64,000 nucleotides of DNA from Filibacter tadaridae (lineage in GTDB: Bacteria; Bacillota; Bacilli; Bacillales_A; Planococcaceae): contig NZ_UXAV01000018.1 of assembly GCF_900609045.1 (NCBI RefSeq), positions 1 to 64,000 of the forward strand. The letters are read 5' to 3'. Under the pieces are notes generated by a model, which searched no databases, was not told the origin of the DNA, and saw nothing but the letters and a program-made list of their open reading frames with translations. Below, in pieces: positions 43,937-53,332 of the stretch (position 1 is its first letter; the number at the start of each line of letters is the position of its first letter). Position numbers and translations under genes: made by a program.

Positions 43937-46298
43937 ATTTTAATGTATATCCATCTTCAATCTCACCATCAGTACTGGTCTCGTGATAAATCCCTTCTGC
44001 CCAGTCGTCCGCCTGGTCTTTGTACCATTTCGATTTCATATGCCCACTCTGCCCCGGACCGACGACATGATACGCTTTCGACAAATCGGAAAAGTCTGCG
44101 ACGAATCTCCATGCCGCACCGTGATTGACGGTTCCGTCTTCTTTAAATGCAGCTGCCTGGACGGTAACATTCGAGCCGCCTATTGCTTGTTTCTTCGGAT
44201 TCAAGAAATACTCGAGTATTGGTGATGCACTTGCCAGTGGATGCGGGAATGATAACTGATGGAAATCTCCCCATTTCCAATCCATCATTTTATCTCCATA
44301 CAACCCTTCAATATCTTCCAACGCTTGTTCTAATGAAGCGAAAACCCACTTATCAACACCACCATATTCAGTTACCCATGTACCCGGTTTTCCTGCATAC
44401 GCGTCCCTAAGCATTTGATCAATAATCTGCCCTTTTCCAGGCATCAGTTTATACACATCTTCCGGCATTTCCTCGCTGAACATCGTAATCGGTAATTGCT
44501 TCATCCATTTATGAAATACAAGTGGAGCGGGAGAATCTTTTGAATCAATCTGATCCCACTCACGAAGCATTTCCGCAACGTAGCTGTACTTTCCTTCATA
44601 CTTTGTTTCAATTGTGTTTAACATATCATCTAGAAATTCACGCGCATACAAGTTTTTCTGATCCATTTGTAGCGCCATCATATCTTCAGCTGTAAAGTCG
44701 TCCCCTTCGCTAAGCACCTCCGCAATGCGTTCATAACGATAGGGTTGTGCCCACAAATTTGTAATATGGTACGGGTACGATTCGTCAATTACTCGGTTAT
44801 TTGCCGTTGCGATAAACCCTTTTTTCGGATTCACAACACGTGGTAATTCATCGTACGGGACATAACCCGTCCAGCCATAGTCTGAAGAATCCCCCGGCAC
44901 TGGTAATTGAGCATCTCCTTTTTTACGGATCGGGATACGTCCATTCGCTTTGTATGCGATTGTCCCATCCTGTGCTGCAAACACGAAATTCTGTGCTGGC
45001 GCATTGAAATTCTCTAATGCCTTTTCAAAACTATCCCAGTCGGATGCTTTGTTCATATTCATAATTGCCTCTAGCTCTTTTGTCGGTTCAAGCGCAGTCC
45101 ACTGCATTGAAAATAATGCACCCGGATCCTCTTCCTTGTAAAGAATGTTTGAAATAATTGGTCCATGCCTTGTAACGACGACTTCAAACGGTACATCTGG
45201 CTTACCTTTTACAGAAATTGTTTCGTCCCTTACTTCAGCTTGTTCCCATTCACCATCATAGAGAAACTGTGTCGGGTCATCTGGGTTGGGCTTTTCAATG
45301 TACAGATCCTGAACATCCGGCCCTACGTTCGTTACACCCCACGCAATGTCTTCATTATGACCAAGGATAATTCCCGGAATTCCTGCGAAAATAACTCCGC
45401 TTACGTTCTGTTCAGGTGATTGCAGATGCATCTGGTACCAAATGGATGGTGTACCGAGTCCAAGATGGGGATCATCCGCAAGAATAGGTTTTCCCGATGC
45501 TGTTTTATCTCCAGAAACAACCCAGTTATTGCTGCCATTGAATTCTGGCGGAACGAGGTCCGGATTGAATCGCCCTGCAACTGTTACTGGATTGGCAACA
45601 TTTGCAGCAATAATGGAGGGCGCATTGTCGGGATACGTGATGAATAGCTCCTTTGCCTTATCTTCCGTAAAATTGTTGAGTGCCCAGTGACGAACAGCTA
45701 ACGTGTCCCAATGTCCGCCAAGGTCATACGCCATGTACTTTCCGATTGTCAATGAATCAATTGGCGTCCATGGTTCAGGTGAATAGCCTAGAACTTTAAA
45801 CTCGTATGGCAACTTACCGTCCTGCTTTGCTTCTTCCATATAGGCATTGACTCCCTCTGCAAACCAGTTAAGTACCTTTTTAGCTTCATCCCCATAGCCG
45901 TCATAGGAAGCTTCGGCTGCTGCCCGCAAACTAAATGTCCGGAACGTCTTATCCGTTCCAAGTGCAGCCTCCCCTACCACTTCGGAAAGTCGTCCACTTG
46001 CTTGCCTCCGTGATAAGTCCATCTGAAATAGACGGTCCTGCGCCTGTGCATACCCTTGTGCTCTGTACATATCAGCATCCGACTCCGCTGTGATATGCGG
46101 TACACCAAACGAATCCCGCACGATGGTTACATCCTCATCGAGAAATGCAGCGGATACCTCCCCATCAATAAGCGGTTTCGACTTCCCTATGTACATATTG
46201 ACAACAATCACTGCAGCCACGGCCAAAACGACAAGCACCCCAGCTATGGATAGCAGCCATTTCAACCATTTGTTCATCCTTTTCTTTTTTTCTCCCAT
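43920..46298 (-). CDS. Penicillin acylase family protein (peptidase S45)
   Basis: About 792 residues. A basic N-terminus and one membrane anchor (about 10-35) precede the S45 Ntn-hydrolase precursor. The nucleophile is Ser in GSNNWVVSG near residue 256, exposed after self-cleavage. The long beta chain contains DPHLGLGTPSIWYQM and GHNEDIAWGVTNVGPD. Family members cleave amides such as beta-lactams or acyl-homoserine lactones; the natural substrate is unknown here. The ATG at 46298 is preferred; GTG at 46307 is possible. Confidence 0.92.
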   Translation of the reverse strand: MGEKKKRMNKWLKWLLSIAGVLVVLAVAAVIVVNMYIGKSKPLIDGEVSAAFLDEDVTIVRDSFGVPHITAESDADMYRAQGYAQAQDRLFQMDLSRRQASGRLSEVVGEAALGTDKTFRTFSLRAAAEASYDGYGDEAKKVLNWFAEGVNAYMEEAKQDGKLPYEFKVLGYSPEPWTPIDSLTIGKYMAYDLGGHWDTLAVRHWALNNFTEDKAKELFITYPDNAPSIIAANVANPVTVAGRFNPDLVPPEFNGSNNWVVSGDKTASGKPILADDPHLGLGTPSIWYQMHLQSPEQNVSGVIFAGIPGIILGHNEDIAWGVTNVGPDVQDLYIEKPNPDDPTQFLYDGEWEQAEVRDETISVKGKPDVPFEVVVTRHGPIISNILYKEEDPGALFSMQWTALEPTKELEAIMNMNKASDWDSFEKALENFNAPAQNFVFAAQDGTIAYKANGRIPIRKKGDAQLPVPGDSSDYGWTGYVPYDELPRVVNPKKGFIATANNRVIDESYPYHITNLWAQPYRYERIAEVLSEGDDFTAEDMMALQMDQKNLYAREFLDDMLNTIETKYEGKYSYVAEMLREWDQIDSKDSPAPLVFHKWMKQLPITMFSEEMPEDVYKLMPGKGQIIDQMLRDAYAGKPGTWVTEYGGVDKWVFASLEQALEDIEGLYGDKMMDWKWGDFHQLSFPHPLASASPILEYFLNPKKQAIGGSNVTVQAAAFKEDGTVNHGAAWRFVADFSDLSKAYHVVGPGQSGHMKSKWYKDQADDWAEGIYHETSTDGEIEDGYTLKLKAGR

Positions 46299-46368
46299 TT
46301 CCCACACCCCATTTTCTTCTTCCTTTAAAGGTATTCTACTATTTTAATAAAATACCTTCTTTTACTTA

Positions 46369-46402
46369 AAAAAAAAGGACCAAACCGTCAACGGTCTGTC
46401 CC
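46369..46402 (-). terminator. Terminator of the mrp operon
   Basis: On the minus strand GGACAGACCGT pairs with ACGGTTTGGTCC, followed by at least eight T. It overlaps the mrpG end. Confidence 0.85.
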
Positions 46403-46762
46403 TTCCTCATCCACTTTATGTATCACATCATATAACTCATCCACTGATGATATATCTGCCAGCCTCACTTTGGAGCGATACGCAGCCCGTACAATTAAAT
46501 GCCCTGCTACCGGGGCTGTTAGAAAGACAAAAACAATTCCTAAAAGAAGCCTCACACTGATGAAATGCTCGCTAAACCAAAAATAGATGAAAGCTCCTAA
46601 TAATGTTAACAGCACAGCAAGCGTCGAACTTTTTGTAGCCGCGTGAGACCTCGTATATACGTCAGGTAATCGGATAAGCCCGAAAACACTGATGACACTT
46701 GAAATCGCACCCATCAAAATAAGAAATGCGCCTATAAATTCACCGATCATGCTTTCGTTCAA
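46388..46762 (-). CDS. mrpG: Mrp Na+/H+ antiporter subunit G
   Basis: About 124 residues with three membrane helices, the same size as B. subtilis MrpG. The conserved RLPDVYTRSHAATKSSTLAV stretch identifies MnhG/MrpG. The TTG start at 46762 lies 6 nt after a run of six G; the ATG at 46750 is the alternative. It overlaps the end of mrpF. Confidence 0.93.
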   Translation of the reverse strand: MNESMIGEFIGAFLILMGAISSVISVFGLIRLPDVYTRSHAATKSSTLAVLLTLLGAFIYFWFSEHFISVRLLLGIVFVFLTAPVAGHLIVRAAYRSKVRLADISSVDELYDVIHKVDEEGTDR

Positions 46763-47024
46763 CGATAACCCCCCTCTCGATAAACTTCGAGAAAGCAATC
46801 GTGCCAATGAATGACAAAATCCCTAATATAAGAATTGCTTCCAAAAAGGCCTTTGTGTTTAAAATAATTGAAATGACCGCAATCGTGGCAATCAGGTTTA
46901 CACCAATCATATCTAATCCAATCACCCTGTCCGGCATCGATGGCCCAATAATAATCCGTATGACAGCAATAGCAATCGTTATTGAAAATAGGATAAGTGA
47001 TAGCTTAAGCATCGTTTCAATCAT
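46740..47024 (-). CDS. mrpF: Mrp Na+/H+ antiporter subunit F
   Basis: A 94-residue, three-helix protein with IIGPSMPDRVIGLDMIGVN, the MrpF signature. It shares its first base with the end of mrpE and overlaps mrpG. Part of the seven-subunit Mrp complex in the membrane. Confidence 0.93.
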   Translation of the reverse strand: MIETMLKLSLILFSITIAIAVIRIIIGPSMPDRVIGLDMIGVNLIATIAVISIILNTKAFLEAILILGILSFIGTIAFSKFIERGVIVERKHDR

Positions 47025-47506
47025 CAGCGAGTCACCTCCATAATTGCTTTTTCAAAGTTTTTTAATTGGCTTACTAGTGCATTTCTGGACAGTTCCACAT
47101 CCATCGCATGGATATAGAGAAGGTCTCCCCTAGGTGATACTTCCATCACCACTGAACCTGGAGTCAGCGTTAAAAGCAAGGATAGCATGGTCACTTCCAT
47201 ATCACTATGCAAAACAGTTTCATATCTGATAATCCCTGGTTTAATCTTCAGCGTAGGACTTAAAATTTGCTTTAATACAATAATACTTGATTTCGTCAAT
47301 TCTGATATAAAGATGAGTAGCAACTTTAGTGTCGCATACAACCTACGTAAATAGAATTGCGTCCCAAAAAATCGATACATGAAAAAAATGATTCCAATAC
47401 CGACAAGAAACCCGGCAAAGAACGTAGTAAAATTAAGCTCATCTTCATCCATTAAAAGCATCCAAAGGAATGCGATGAATAAGTTCAACAGTAGCTGGGC
47501 TGGCAT
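47024..47506 (-). CDS. mrpE: Mrp Na+/H+ antiporter subunit E
   Basis: A 160-residue MnhE/MrpE protein with two N-terminal membrane helices and a cytoplasmic part with LTPGSVVMEVSP and LYIHAMDV motifs. It starts 52 bp after mrpD. Confidence 0.93.
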   Translation of the reverse strand: MPAQLLLNLFIAFLWMLLMDEDELNFTTFFAGFLVGIGIIFFMYRFFGTQFYLRRLYATLKLLLIFISELTKSSIIVLKQILSPTLKIKPGIIRYETVLHSDMEVTMLSLLLTLTPGSVVMEVSPRGDLLYIHAMDVELSRNALVSQLKNFEKAIMEVTR

Positions 47507-47558
47507 TTACGTTCACCTCTTCTTTCGGTTAAAACTATAAGACGTGGCAATTGGCCAA

Positions 47559-49043
47559 TTACTGATTGCTGTTTAAAACCGCCTCAATATATACCTCAGG
47601 ATTCATAAGTGTGTGCGCAGCATCTTGAACGAATGTCGATAGACCCTCAGCACCCAAACCGAGCGTAATCGTAAGGATTCCAAATAATACGCACGGGATG
47701 AGCATTCCCTTTTTTAAAGGCACTTCATCCTCTTCACTAATAATAGTTTCTCCCCAAAAACAGTTCAAGAAAATACGCAGTAACGAGTAAAGTACGATGA
47801 TACTTGACATGAAACCAATTACCAGCAATATATACGAACCTGTTTCAACCGTACCTTGACCGATATATAGCTTCCCTATGAACCCACTTAATGGAGGAAT
47901 ACCTGTAAGTGATATCATCGTTATAAAGAACAACCAACCCAGAAGAGGGTAGTTGCGGATCAAACCGCTCATCTTTTCAATTTTTGCTGTACCCGTCAAA
48001 TAGAACATTGTTCCGACAAGTAGAAACAGCAAAGCTTTAATAATCATGTCATGTATTAAGTAGTAGATGGAACCTTGGAATGCCGCTTCCGTTGAAACCG
48101 CAAGTCCCACTAATATAAAACCTACGGCAATCACAATATTATAGACCGCAATTTGTCTTATATCCTTATACGCAAGTGCTCCAATACTTCCCCCGACCAA
48201 CGTCAAAACAGCCATGATACCAATAATTGTATGCGTCACGTTTATATCATGGTAAAAAATGAGGGTGAAAACACGGAACATCGCGTAAATACCGACTTTA
48301 GTTAAGAGTGCACCGAATAGTGCTGTAACGGCTGTCGGAGGAGCGCTGTACGAGCCAGGCAACCAGTAGTAAAGCAATAGTCCCGACTTCAGACTAAAGA
48401 CAAGTAGAAAAACGAGGCTGATAACCGTAAGTAACGGGTCTTGACCCACTTCTGCAATTCGAACGGATAGATGCGCCATATTAAGCGTACCTACCGCGCC
48501 GTATAAATAAGCAATCGCGAGCAGGAAGAACCACGAGGAAAGGATATTGATTACAACGTATTTAATGGATTCTACTAGTTGGATCTTCCTGCCTCCAAGT
48601 GTAATCAGTACGTAAGATGACAGTAGCATCACTTCGAAACAGACGAATAAGTTAAACAAATCCCCTGTCAGAAACGATCCATTCACGCCCGTAATCAGGA
48701 AAAAGACAAATGGATAGAAAAATAGTTTCTCATGTTCTTTTCCAATCGATGAAAAGGCATAGATAAGCAGGATTCCTGTGACGATAGACGTCGTTAACAC
48801 AAGTAACATTGCAAACGAGTCCGCAACGAACGTTATTCCATACGGGGGTAACCACCCACCAAAATCGATACGTAAAATACCATCGAGTTGAATACGTTTC
48901 AAAATATAAATACTCACACCAGTCATCGCGATGATGGACAGCATGCCGAGCACTCGCTGAAGAATGACATGGCTGCGTAAGAAAATAAGTATTATTCCAG
49001 TTAACAATGGAATAATCATTGGCATAACAACTATATTATTCAT
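47559..49043 (-). CDS. mrpD: Mrp Na+/H+ antiporter subunit D
   Basis: About 494 residues, fourteen helices, homologous to NuoM/NuoN-type complex I proton channels. It has the conserved glutamate in LFVCFEVMLLSSYVL and lysines such as FSLKSGLLLYYWLPGSYSAPP. The ATG at 49043 is 7 nt after GCGAGGG. A longer frame up to 49145 would overlap mrpC by 110 bp without a ribosome site. Confidence 0.95.
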   Translation of the reverse strand: MNNIVVMPMIIPLLTGIILIFLRSHVILQRVLGMLSIIAMTGVSIYILKRIQLDGILRIDFGGWLPPYGITFVADSFAMLLVLTTSIVTGILLIYAFSSIGKEHEKLFFYPFVFFLITGVNGSFLTGDLFNLFVCFEVMLLSSYVLITLGGRKIQLVESIKYVVINILSSWFFLLAIAYLYGAVGTLNMAHLSVRIAEVGQDPLLTVISLVFLLVFSLKSGLLLYYWLPGSYSAPPTAVTALFGALLTKVGIYAMFRVFTLIFYHDINVTHTIIGIMAVLTLVGGSIGALAYKDIRQIAVYNIVIAVGFILVGLAVSTEAAFQGSIYYLIHDMIIKALLFLLVGTMFYLTGTAKIEKMSGLIRNYPLLGWLFFITMISLTGIPPLSGFIGKLYIGQGTVETGSYILLVIGFMSSIIVLYSLLRIFLNCFWGETIISEEDEVPLKKGMLIPCVLFGILTITLGLGAEGLSTFVQDAAHTLMNPEVYIEAVLNSNQ

Positions 49044-49374
49044 TTTTAAACCCTCGCAATGTATCAAGATCGTCTGAACCTGTTTCTTTATATGTACGAT
49101 AGGCAAGTACGAGTAAAAATGCAGTAACAGCAAAGCTGATAACAATCGCTGTCAAAATGAGCGCTTGCGGTAGAGCGTCTGTATATTTTTCCGCATGCTC
49201 TCCCAGTAAAGGAACACTGCCTTTTTTCAGGCCGCCCATTGTCATTATAAGTAAATGTACGGCATGGGAAAGGATTGCCGTTCCTAAAATGACACGGATT
49301 AGATTTCTGGACAGCAACAAATAGACAGCAACGGTTACAAGGACTCCAGCCAGTATCGTTATTAATGTTTCCAC
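49036..49374 (-). CDS. mrpC: Mrp Na+/H+ antiporter subunit C
   Basis: A 112-residue, three-helix NuoK homologue with ALPQALILTAIVISFAVTAF. It overlaps mrpD by 8 bp and follows mrpB by 3 bp. Confidence 0.95.
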   Translation of the reverse strand: METLITILAGVLVTVAVYLLLSRNLIRVILGTAILSHAVHLLIMTMGGLKKGSVPLLGEHAEKYTDALPQALILTAIVISFAVTAFLLVLAYRTYKETGSDDLDTLRGFKNE

Positions 49375-49377
49375 TCG

Positions 49378-49800
49378 CTACACATCCTCGCTAATACTTA
49401 AAATAATCGTTACAACAACACCAACAACAGTTAGCGCTACCCCCGCCTCGAACAAGACGACGGTTGCAAGCTCAGTATTTCCGAAAACAGGTAAATGCAA
49501 TTCACGAAACGTCTGTGTCAAAAAGGAAGACCCGAAGATAACTGCGCCAACACCTGTCCCTACCGCAAGTAGGACACCGAATGCTGCAATCTTCTTAAAG
49601 TCGAAGGGTATTCCTTTGTGTACAGTCTCAACATCAAACACAAGGTAAAGCAGGACGAAAGCAGAGGAAAGAACTAAGCCGCCTATGAAACCGCCCCCCG
49701 GATTATTATGTCCCGAGAGGAAAAGCTCCACCCCGAAAGTCAAAATGATGAACACAACGATTTTCGTCACTGTTCGTAAAATAACATCATTCGTCTTCAA
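49378..49800 (-). CDS. mrpB: Mrp Na+/H+ antiporter subunit B
   Basis: A 140-residue, four-helix MnhB/MrpB protein with the signature LFLSGHNNPGGGFIGGLV. It overlaps the mrpA 3' end by 14 bp. Confidence 0.95.
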   Translation of the reverse strand: MKTNDVILRTVTKIVVFIILTFGVELFLSGHNNPGGGFIGGLVLSSAFVLLYLVFDVETVHKGIPFDFKKIAAFGVLLAVGTGVGAVIFGSSFLTQTFRELHLPVFGNTELATVVLFEAGVALTVVGVVVTIILSISEDV

Positions 49801-52195
49801 CGTCCGGTCCCTCCATCCCTGCCTTCAATTTAACCAATGTATAAACACCAATCCCGGCGATGAAAAGAACGACCACTTCGAGCATCGTATCGAATGCACG
49901 GAAGTCACCTAATATTGTATTCACGATATTTTTCCCACCCGTCAACTCATCCGCATCTTCAAAATAGATGGATATGGAGGTGAACAGCTTATGACCTTGG
50001 ACAGACAATGCAAGAACAGTTACGACAGTTCCTACTAGTATTGCGATAATGCCATTGACCGCTTTCGCGGGCAAGGACGATTTCTCTTTTTTCCATTCAG
50101 GCAAAAAATGAAAGCAAAGAAGAAAAAGAGAAGTCGTAACAGTTTCGACAATGATTTGTGTCAAGGCAAGATCCGGCGCCCGGAAAACGACGAAGAAAAT
50201 AGCAATCGAATAGCCAAGGACCCCATTCAAAAGAATGGCCGTAATGCGGGACTTTGCAAAGAGAATAGCAATACCGGCACCCATCATGACAAAGACGATT
50301 ATGTACTCATTTATCGTGATAGGGGCGTCACCTGACATATCGAATGAAAATCCATTCGTCAACAGCAAACCTCCACCAATTGTGATAATAAAGAATGTGA
50401 AAATATAAAGAAGATAATCCCGTAGGTATCCTGTCATATAAAAACTTGTCAGGTACGATGAACCTTTCTCCGTTTGTACAAGGAATTTATTATAAAGTGA
50501 ATCTAGACTCCAACGCATAGGTTCAATCGTGAAAATACCTTTCCAAAAACGTAAGAATACATATAACAACGCACCGACAACAATGACGCCAATCGTCATC
50601 AGTAAGGCCGGCTTAAAACCGTGCCAGACAGTGATTTGTGGAACAAGCCCTTGTGCGCCTTTAAATGGCGGATAGACCGCTTCCATCGCAGGACTCAATA
50701 GATACTTGCCAACAATATTCGGAAAGAAGAAGATGGCTACAACGAAAAAGGCCAAAATCATCGGTGCAAGTAGCATGCCTCTCGGCCCTTCATGGGCTTT
50801 ACGGTCAAGTCTTGCCGGTTGGTGCTCGCCAAGAAAGGTTTTGAAAACGATGATCATACAATAGACGAATGTCAATACACTCGCTACCCAAGCTATGATT
50901 GGAAAGAGATTGCCCCATGTCCCCATTTCAAAAATCCCTAAACTTCTAGCATTTACAATTGATTCGAAGAACATTTCTTTACTTAGGAAGCCATTGAAGG
51001 GCGGTAGTCCCGCCATTGAAAAGCTTCCAATTAGGGCAATGGTGAACGTCACAGGCATTAAAGACATTAGACCTCCAAGTCTTCGAATATCCCGCGTCCC
51101 CAGTTCATGGTCAATAATACCAACCACCATGAACAGAGCACCCTTGAAAGTGGAGTGATTAATGAGATGGAACAAAGCCGCGAATGTCGCCTGTGTATAG
51201 ATGACTGAATCTGCGCTGTATCCCTCATTCAGCGCAGCCGACCCAAGCCCGAACAGACTCATGATCAAACCCAGCTGACTAATTGTCGAGTAAGCAAGTA
51301 ACGCTTTTAAATCCGTCTGCCTAACCGCATTCAACGAGCCCCAGAACAATGTGAAAATACCGACGCATGTAACCGAATAGAACCAGACAGCCTCTCCACC
51401 AAAAACAGGCGTAAAACGCGCAACAAGGTAAATACCCGCTTTCACCATCGTGGCAGAGTGTAAATAGGCACTAACAGGCGTTGGTGCCTCCATTGCATCC
51501 GGTAACCAGATATGGAATGGAAACTGGGCAGACTTTGTAAATGCGCCTAGTAAAACTAGAATCATTGCGAATAAGAACAGGCCGCTATCCGTGTAGTCCC
51601 CAATGGACTTAATTATTTCCTGTACACTAAATGTACCCGTCAGTATATGTAACATGATAAAACCTGCAAACATGGCAACTCCGCCAGATACCGTTATTAG
51701 CAACGACTTCTGTGCTCCATATCTCGACTTTTTTCGGTGGTACCAAAATGCGATTAACAGAAACGATGAAATACTGGTAAGTTCCCAAAAAACATAGAGC
51801 ACCATTAGATTATCCGAAAAAATGACACCGAGCATCGAACCCATGAACATGAGCAAGTAGACGTAAAAGTTCCCTAATGACTCCCTTGCAGATAAATAAT
51901 AAATTGAATAAAGGATGACCAAACTCCCCACTCCGGTAATGAGGAGTCCGAATATCATACTAAGACCGTCAAGGTGTGTCGTGAAATTGATTCCTGCGGA
52001 TGGTATCCACGGAATCGTATGTATGTACGTTTCCCCCGAAGAAACAGCAGGGATGAACCTAAGAAGTACAATGAATAGCGCAAGCGGAACGCATAGGATG
52101 AACCAACCGATATTTCTATTCGGCACACGCTTATAGATGAATGGGACGAGGATTGCAGCGAGAAACGGGATGAAAATAACCAGCGTAATCGTCAA
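49787..52195 (-). CDS. mrpA: Mrp Na+/H+ antiporter subunit A
   Basis: 802 residues, about 21 helices. The N-terminal two thirds resemble NuoL (WELTSISSFLLIAFWYH, FHIWLPDAMEAPTPVSAYLHSATMVKAG); the C-terminal part carries the MrpA-specific domain. It is the largest subunit of the Na+/H+ antiporter giving alkali and salt tolerance. The TTG start is preceded by GGAGGT. First gene of the seven-gene mrpABCDEFG operon. Confidence 0.95.
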   Translation of the reverse strand: MTITLVIFIPFLAAILVPFIYKRVPNRNIGWFILCVPLALFIVLLRFIPAVSSGETYIHTIPWIPSAGINFTTHLDGLSMIFGLLITGVGSLVILYSIYYLSARESLGNFYVYLLMFMGSMLGVIFSDNLMVLYVFWELTSISSFLLIAFWYHRKKSRYGAQKSLLITVSGGVAMFAGFIMLHILTGTFSVQEIIKSIGDYTDSGLFLFAMILVLLGAFTKSAQFPFHIWLPDAMEAPTPVSAYLHSATMVKAGIYLVARFTPVFGGEAVWFYSVTCVGIFTLFWGSLNAVRQTDLKALLAYSTISQLGLIMSLFGLGSAALNEGYSADSVIYTQATFAALFHLINHSTFKGALFMVVGIIDHELGTRDIRRLGGLMSLMPVTFTIALIGSFSMAGLPPFNGFLSKEMFFESIVNARSLGIFEMGTWGNLFPIIAWVASVLTFVYCMIIVFKTFLGEHQPARLDRKAHEGPRGMLLAPMILAFFVVAIFFFPNIVGKYLLSPAMEAVYPPFKGAQGLVPQITVWHGFKPALLMTIGVIVVGALLYVFLRFWKGIFTIEPMRWSLDSLYNKFLVQTEKGSSYLTSFYMTGYLRDYLLYIFTFFIITIGGGLLLTNGFSFDMSGDAPITINEYIIVFVMMGAGIAILFAKSRITAILLNGVLGYSIAIFFVVFRAPDLALTQIIVETVTTSLFLLCFHFLPEWKKEKSSLPAKAVNGIIAILVGTVVTVLALSVQGHKLFTSISIYFEDADELTGGKNIVNTILGDFRAFDTMLEVVVLFIAGIGVYTLVKLKAGMEGPDVEDE

Positions 52196-52563
52196 TAAAT
52201 ATTTACCTCCAATACGTATTCGATTGGACCAATCGGGCTAGAACCATGGCTAAAATGCATGGTGAAAAGTGATTTAAGTTTAGGTGGTAGTGATTTTGTT
52301 TCAAGTATTTAGTGGACTCGCTTGACTCATACCAAGACAGACGGGATAATAGGTGGTTATAGCTACCAAAACAAAGGGGATATGGATAGGATTACACAAT
52401 AAATTATACACTATATACAGCTTCTCTGCACTTTGAAACTATTAAAGCAACATTTTCTTGCTATATAAGTGCGTTTCATATACAATGACTTAGTTTTCAA
52501 AAGACCGAACTCTTCGTGGGAAATTGCGAGTTAACTAAAATCATTTAAGAGGTGAATACCGTC
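52196..52563. promoter_or_regulatory. Divergent control region of mrp and a USP-domain gene
   Basis: A 368-bp gap. On the plus strand TTGCTA (52458-52463), 17 nt, TACAAT (52481-52486) is a fair sigma-A promoter for the downstream gene. On the minus strand I find AT-rich stretches but no convincing -35/-10 pair for mrpA, and no recognisable sodium or cation riboswitch. Confidence 0.5.
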
Positions 52564-53238
52564 ATGGGTAAAGTGAAAGGTCGTATGGATGAGAGTATTC
52601 TCGTTTGTGTTTATTACGGTCCGAATGGTGAACGTCTCATTAGGCGTGGGCATAAAATGGCGAGTATAATGGATTGTCCATTGTATATTTTAACGGTCGA
52701 TCCGCTTCCGTATGATGAGTTTGATGCAGATAAATCGGATTACGTCGACCGCTGGAAAGAACTAGCCGAAGAATTAGACGTAGAAGAATTTATCATCCGC
52801 GACAACGAAAAACGTCCTTCTGCAAAAGTAATTGCGGAAGTCTCACATAAACTGAACATTACGCAAATAATTATCGGTCAAACTGCGCAAAGCAGATGGG
52901 AAGAAATCACAAAAGGTTCTTTTATGAATGTATTGTTACGTGAAATCACATTTGTCGATTTCCACGTCGTCTCTGTCGACCGCGCCATCAAAGCTGAAGT
53001 GGATGGCATGTTCGAAAAAGGCGTGCGTGCCTACCTTGTCAAAGACGGTGAGGGCTTCCGTGTAAACTTCACACTTACCAAGAATGCTTGTTTCGAGGGA
53101 ATTTTCTTTAAAGAAACAGGGACAGATTTCAATAACGGGATTTTTAAATTCATGAGTAATCGAAAAATGTGTCAAGTACACATTACAGATGATCAAGTGA
53201 CTAATCCCACCCTCATCAGCTGTAAAATCAATCAATGA
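52564..53238 (+). CDS. KdpD-type USP-domain protein with unknown C-terminal domain
   Basis: About 224 residues. Residues about 8-140 resemble the universal-stress domain that follows the sensor domain in KdpD histidine kinases (ILVCVYYGPNGERLIRRGHK and IIIGQTAQSRWEEITKGS). The C-terminal 75 residues are of unknown type. There is no kinase or membrane region. The start MGKVKGRM follows GAGGTG by 9 nt. Divergent orientation to mrp suggests a link to cation homeostasis. Confidence 0.7.
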   Translation: MGKVKGRMDESILVCVYYGPNGERLIRRGHKMASIMDCPLYILTVDPLPYDEFDADKSDYVDRWKELAEELDVEEFIIRDNEKRPSAKVIAEVSHKLNITQIIIGQTAQSRWEEITKGSFMNVLLREITFVDFHVVSVDRAIKAEVDGMFEKGVRAYLVKDGEGFRVNFTLTKNACFEGIFFKETGTDFNNGIFKFMSNRKMCQVHITDDQVTNPTLISCKINQ

Positions 53239-53250
53239 AACAGCAATAAG

Positions 53251-53287
53251 AAAGCGGACGGCCTCTATAGAGACCGTCCGCTTTTTC
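53251..53287 (+). terminator. Terminator after USP-domain gene
   Basis: AAAGCGGACGGCCTCT pairs with its near-complement AGACCGTCCGCTTT, then T-run. Confidence 0.88.
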
Positions 53288-53332
53288 GTAATCCTTTTTT
53301 CATTTGCAATTGGAGAAGTGCATTTAATCGAC

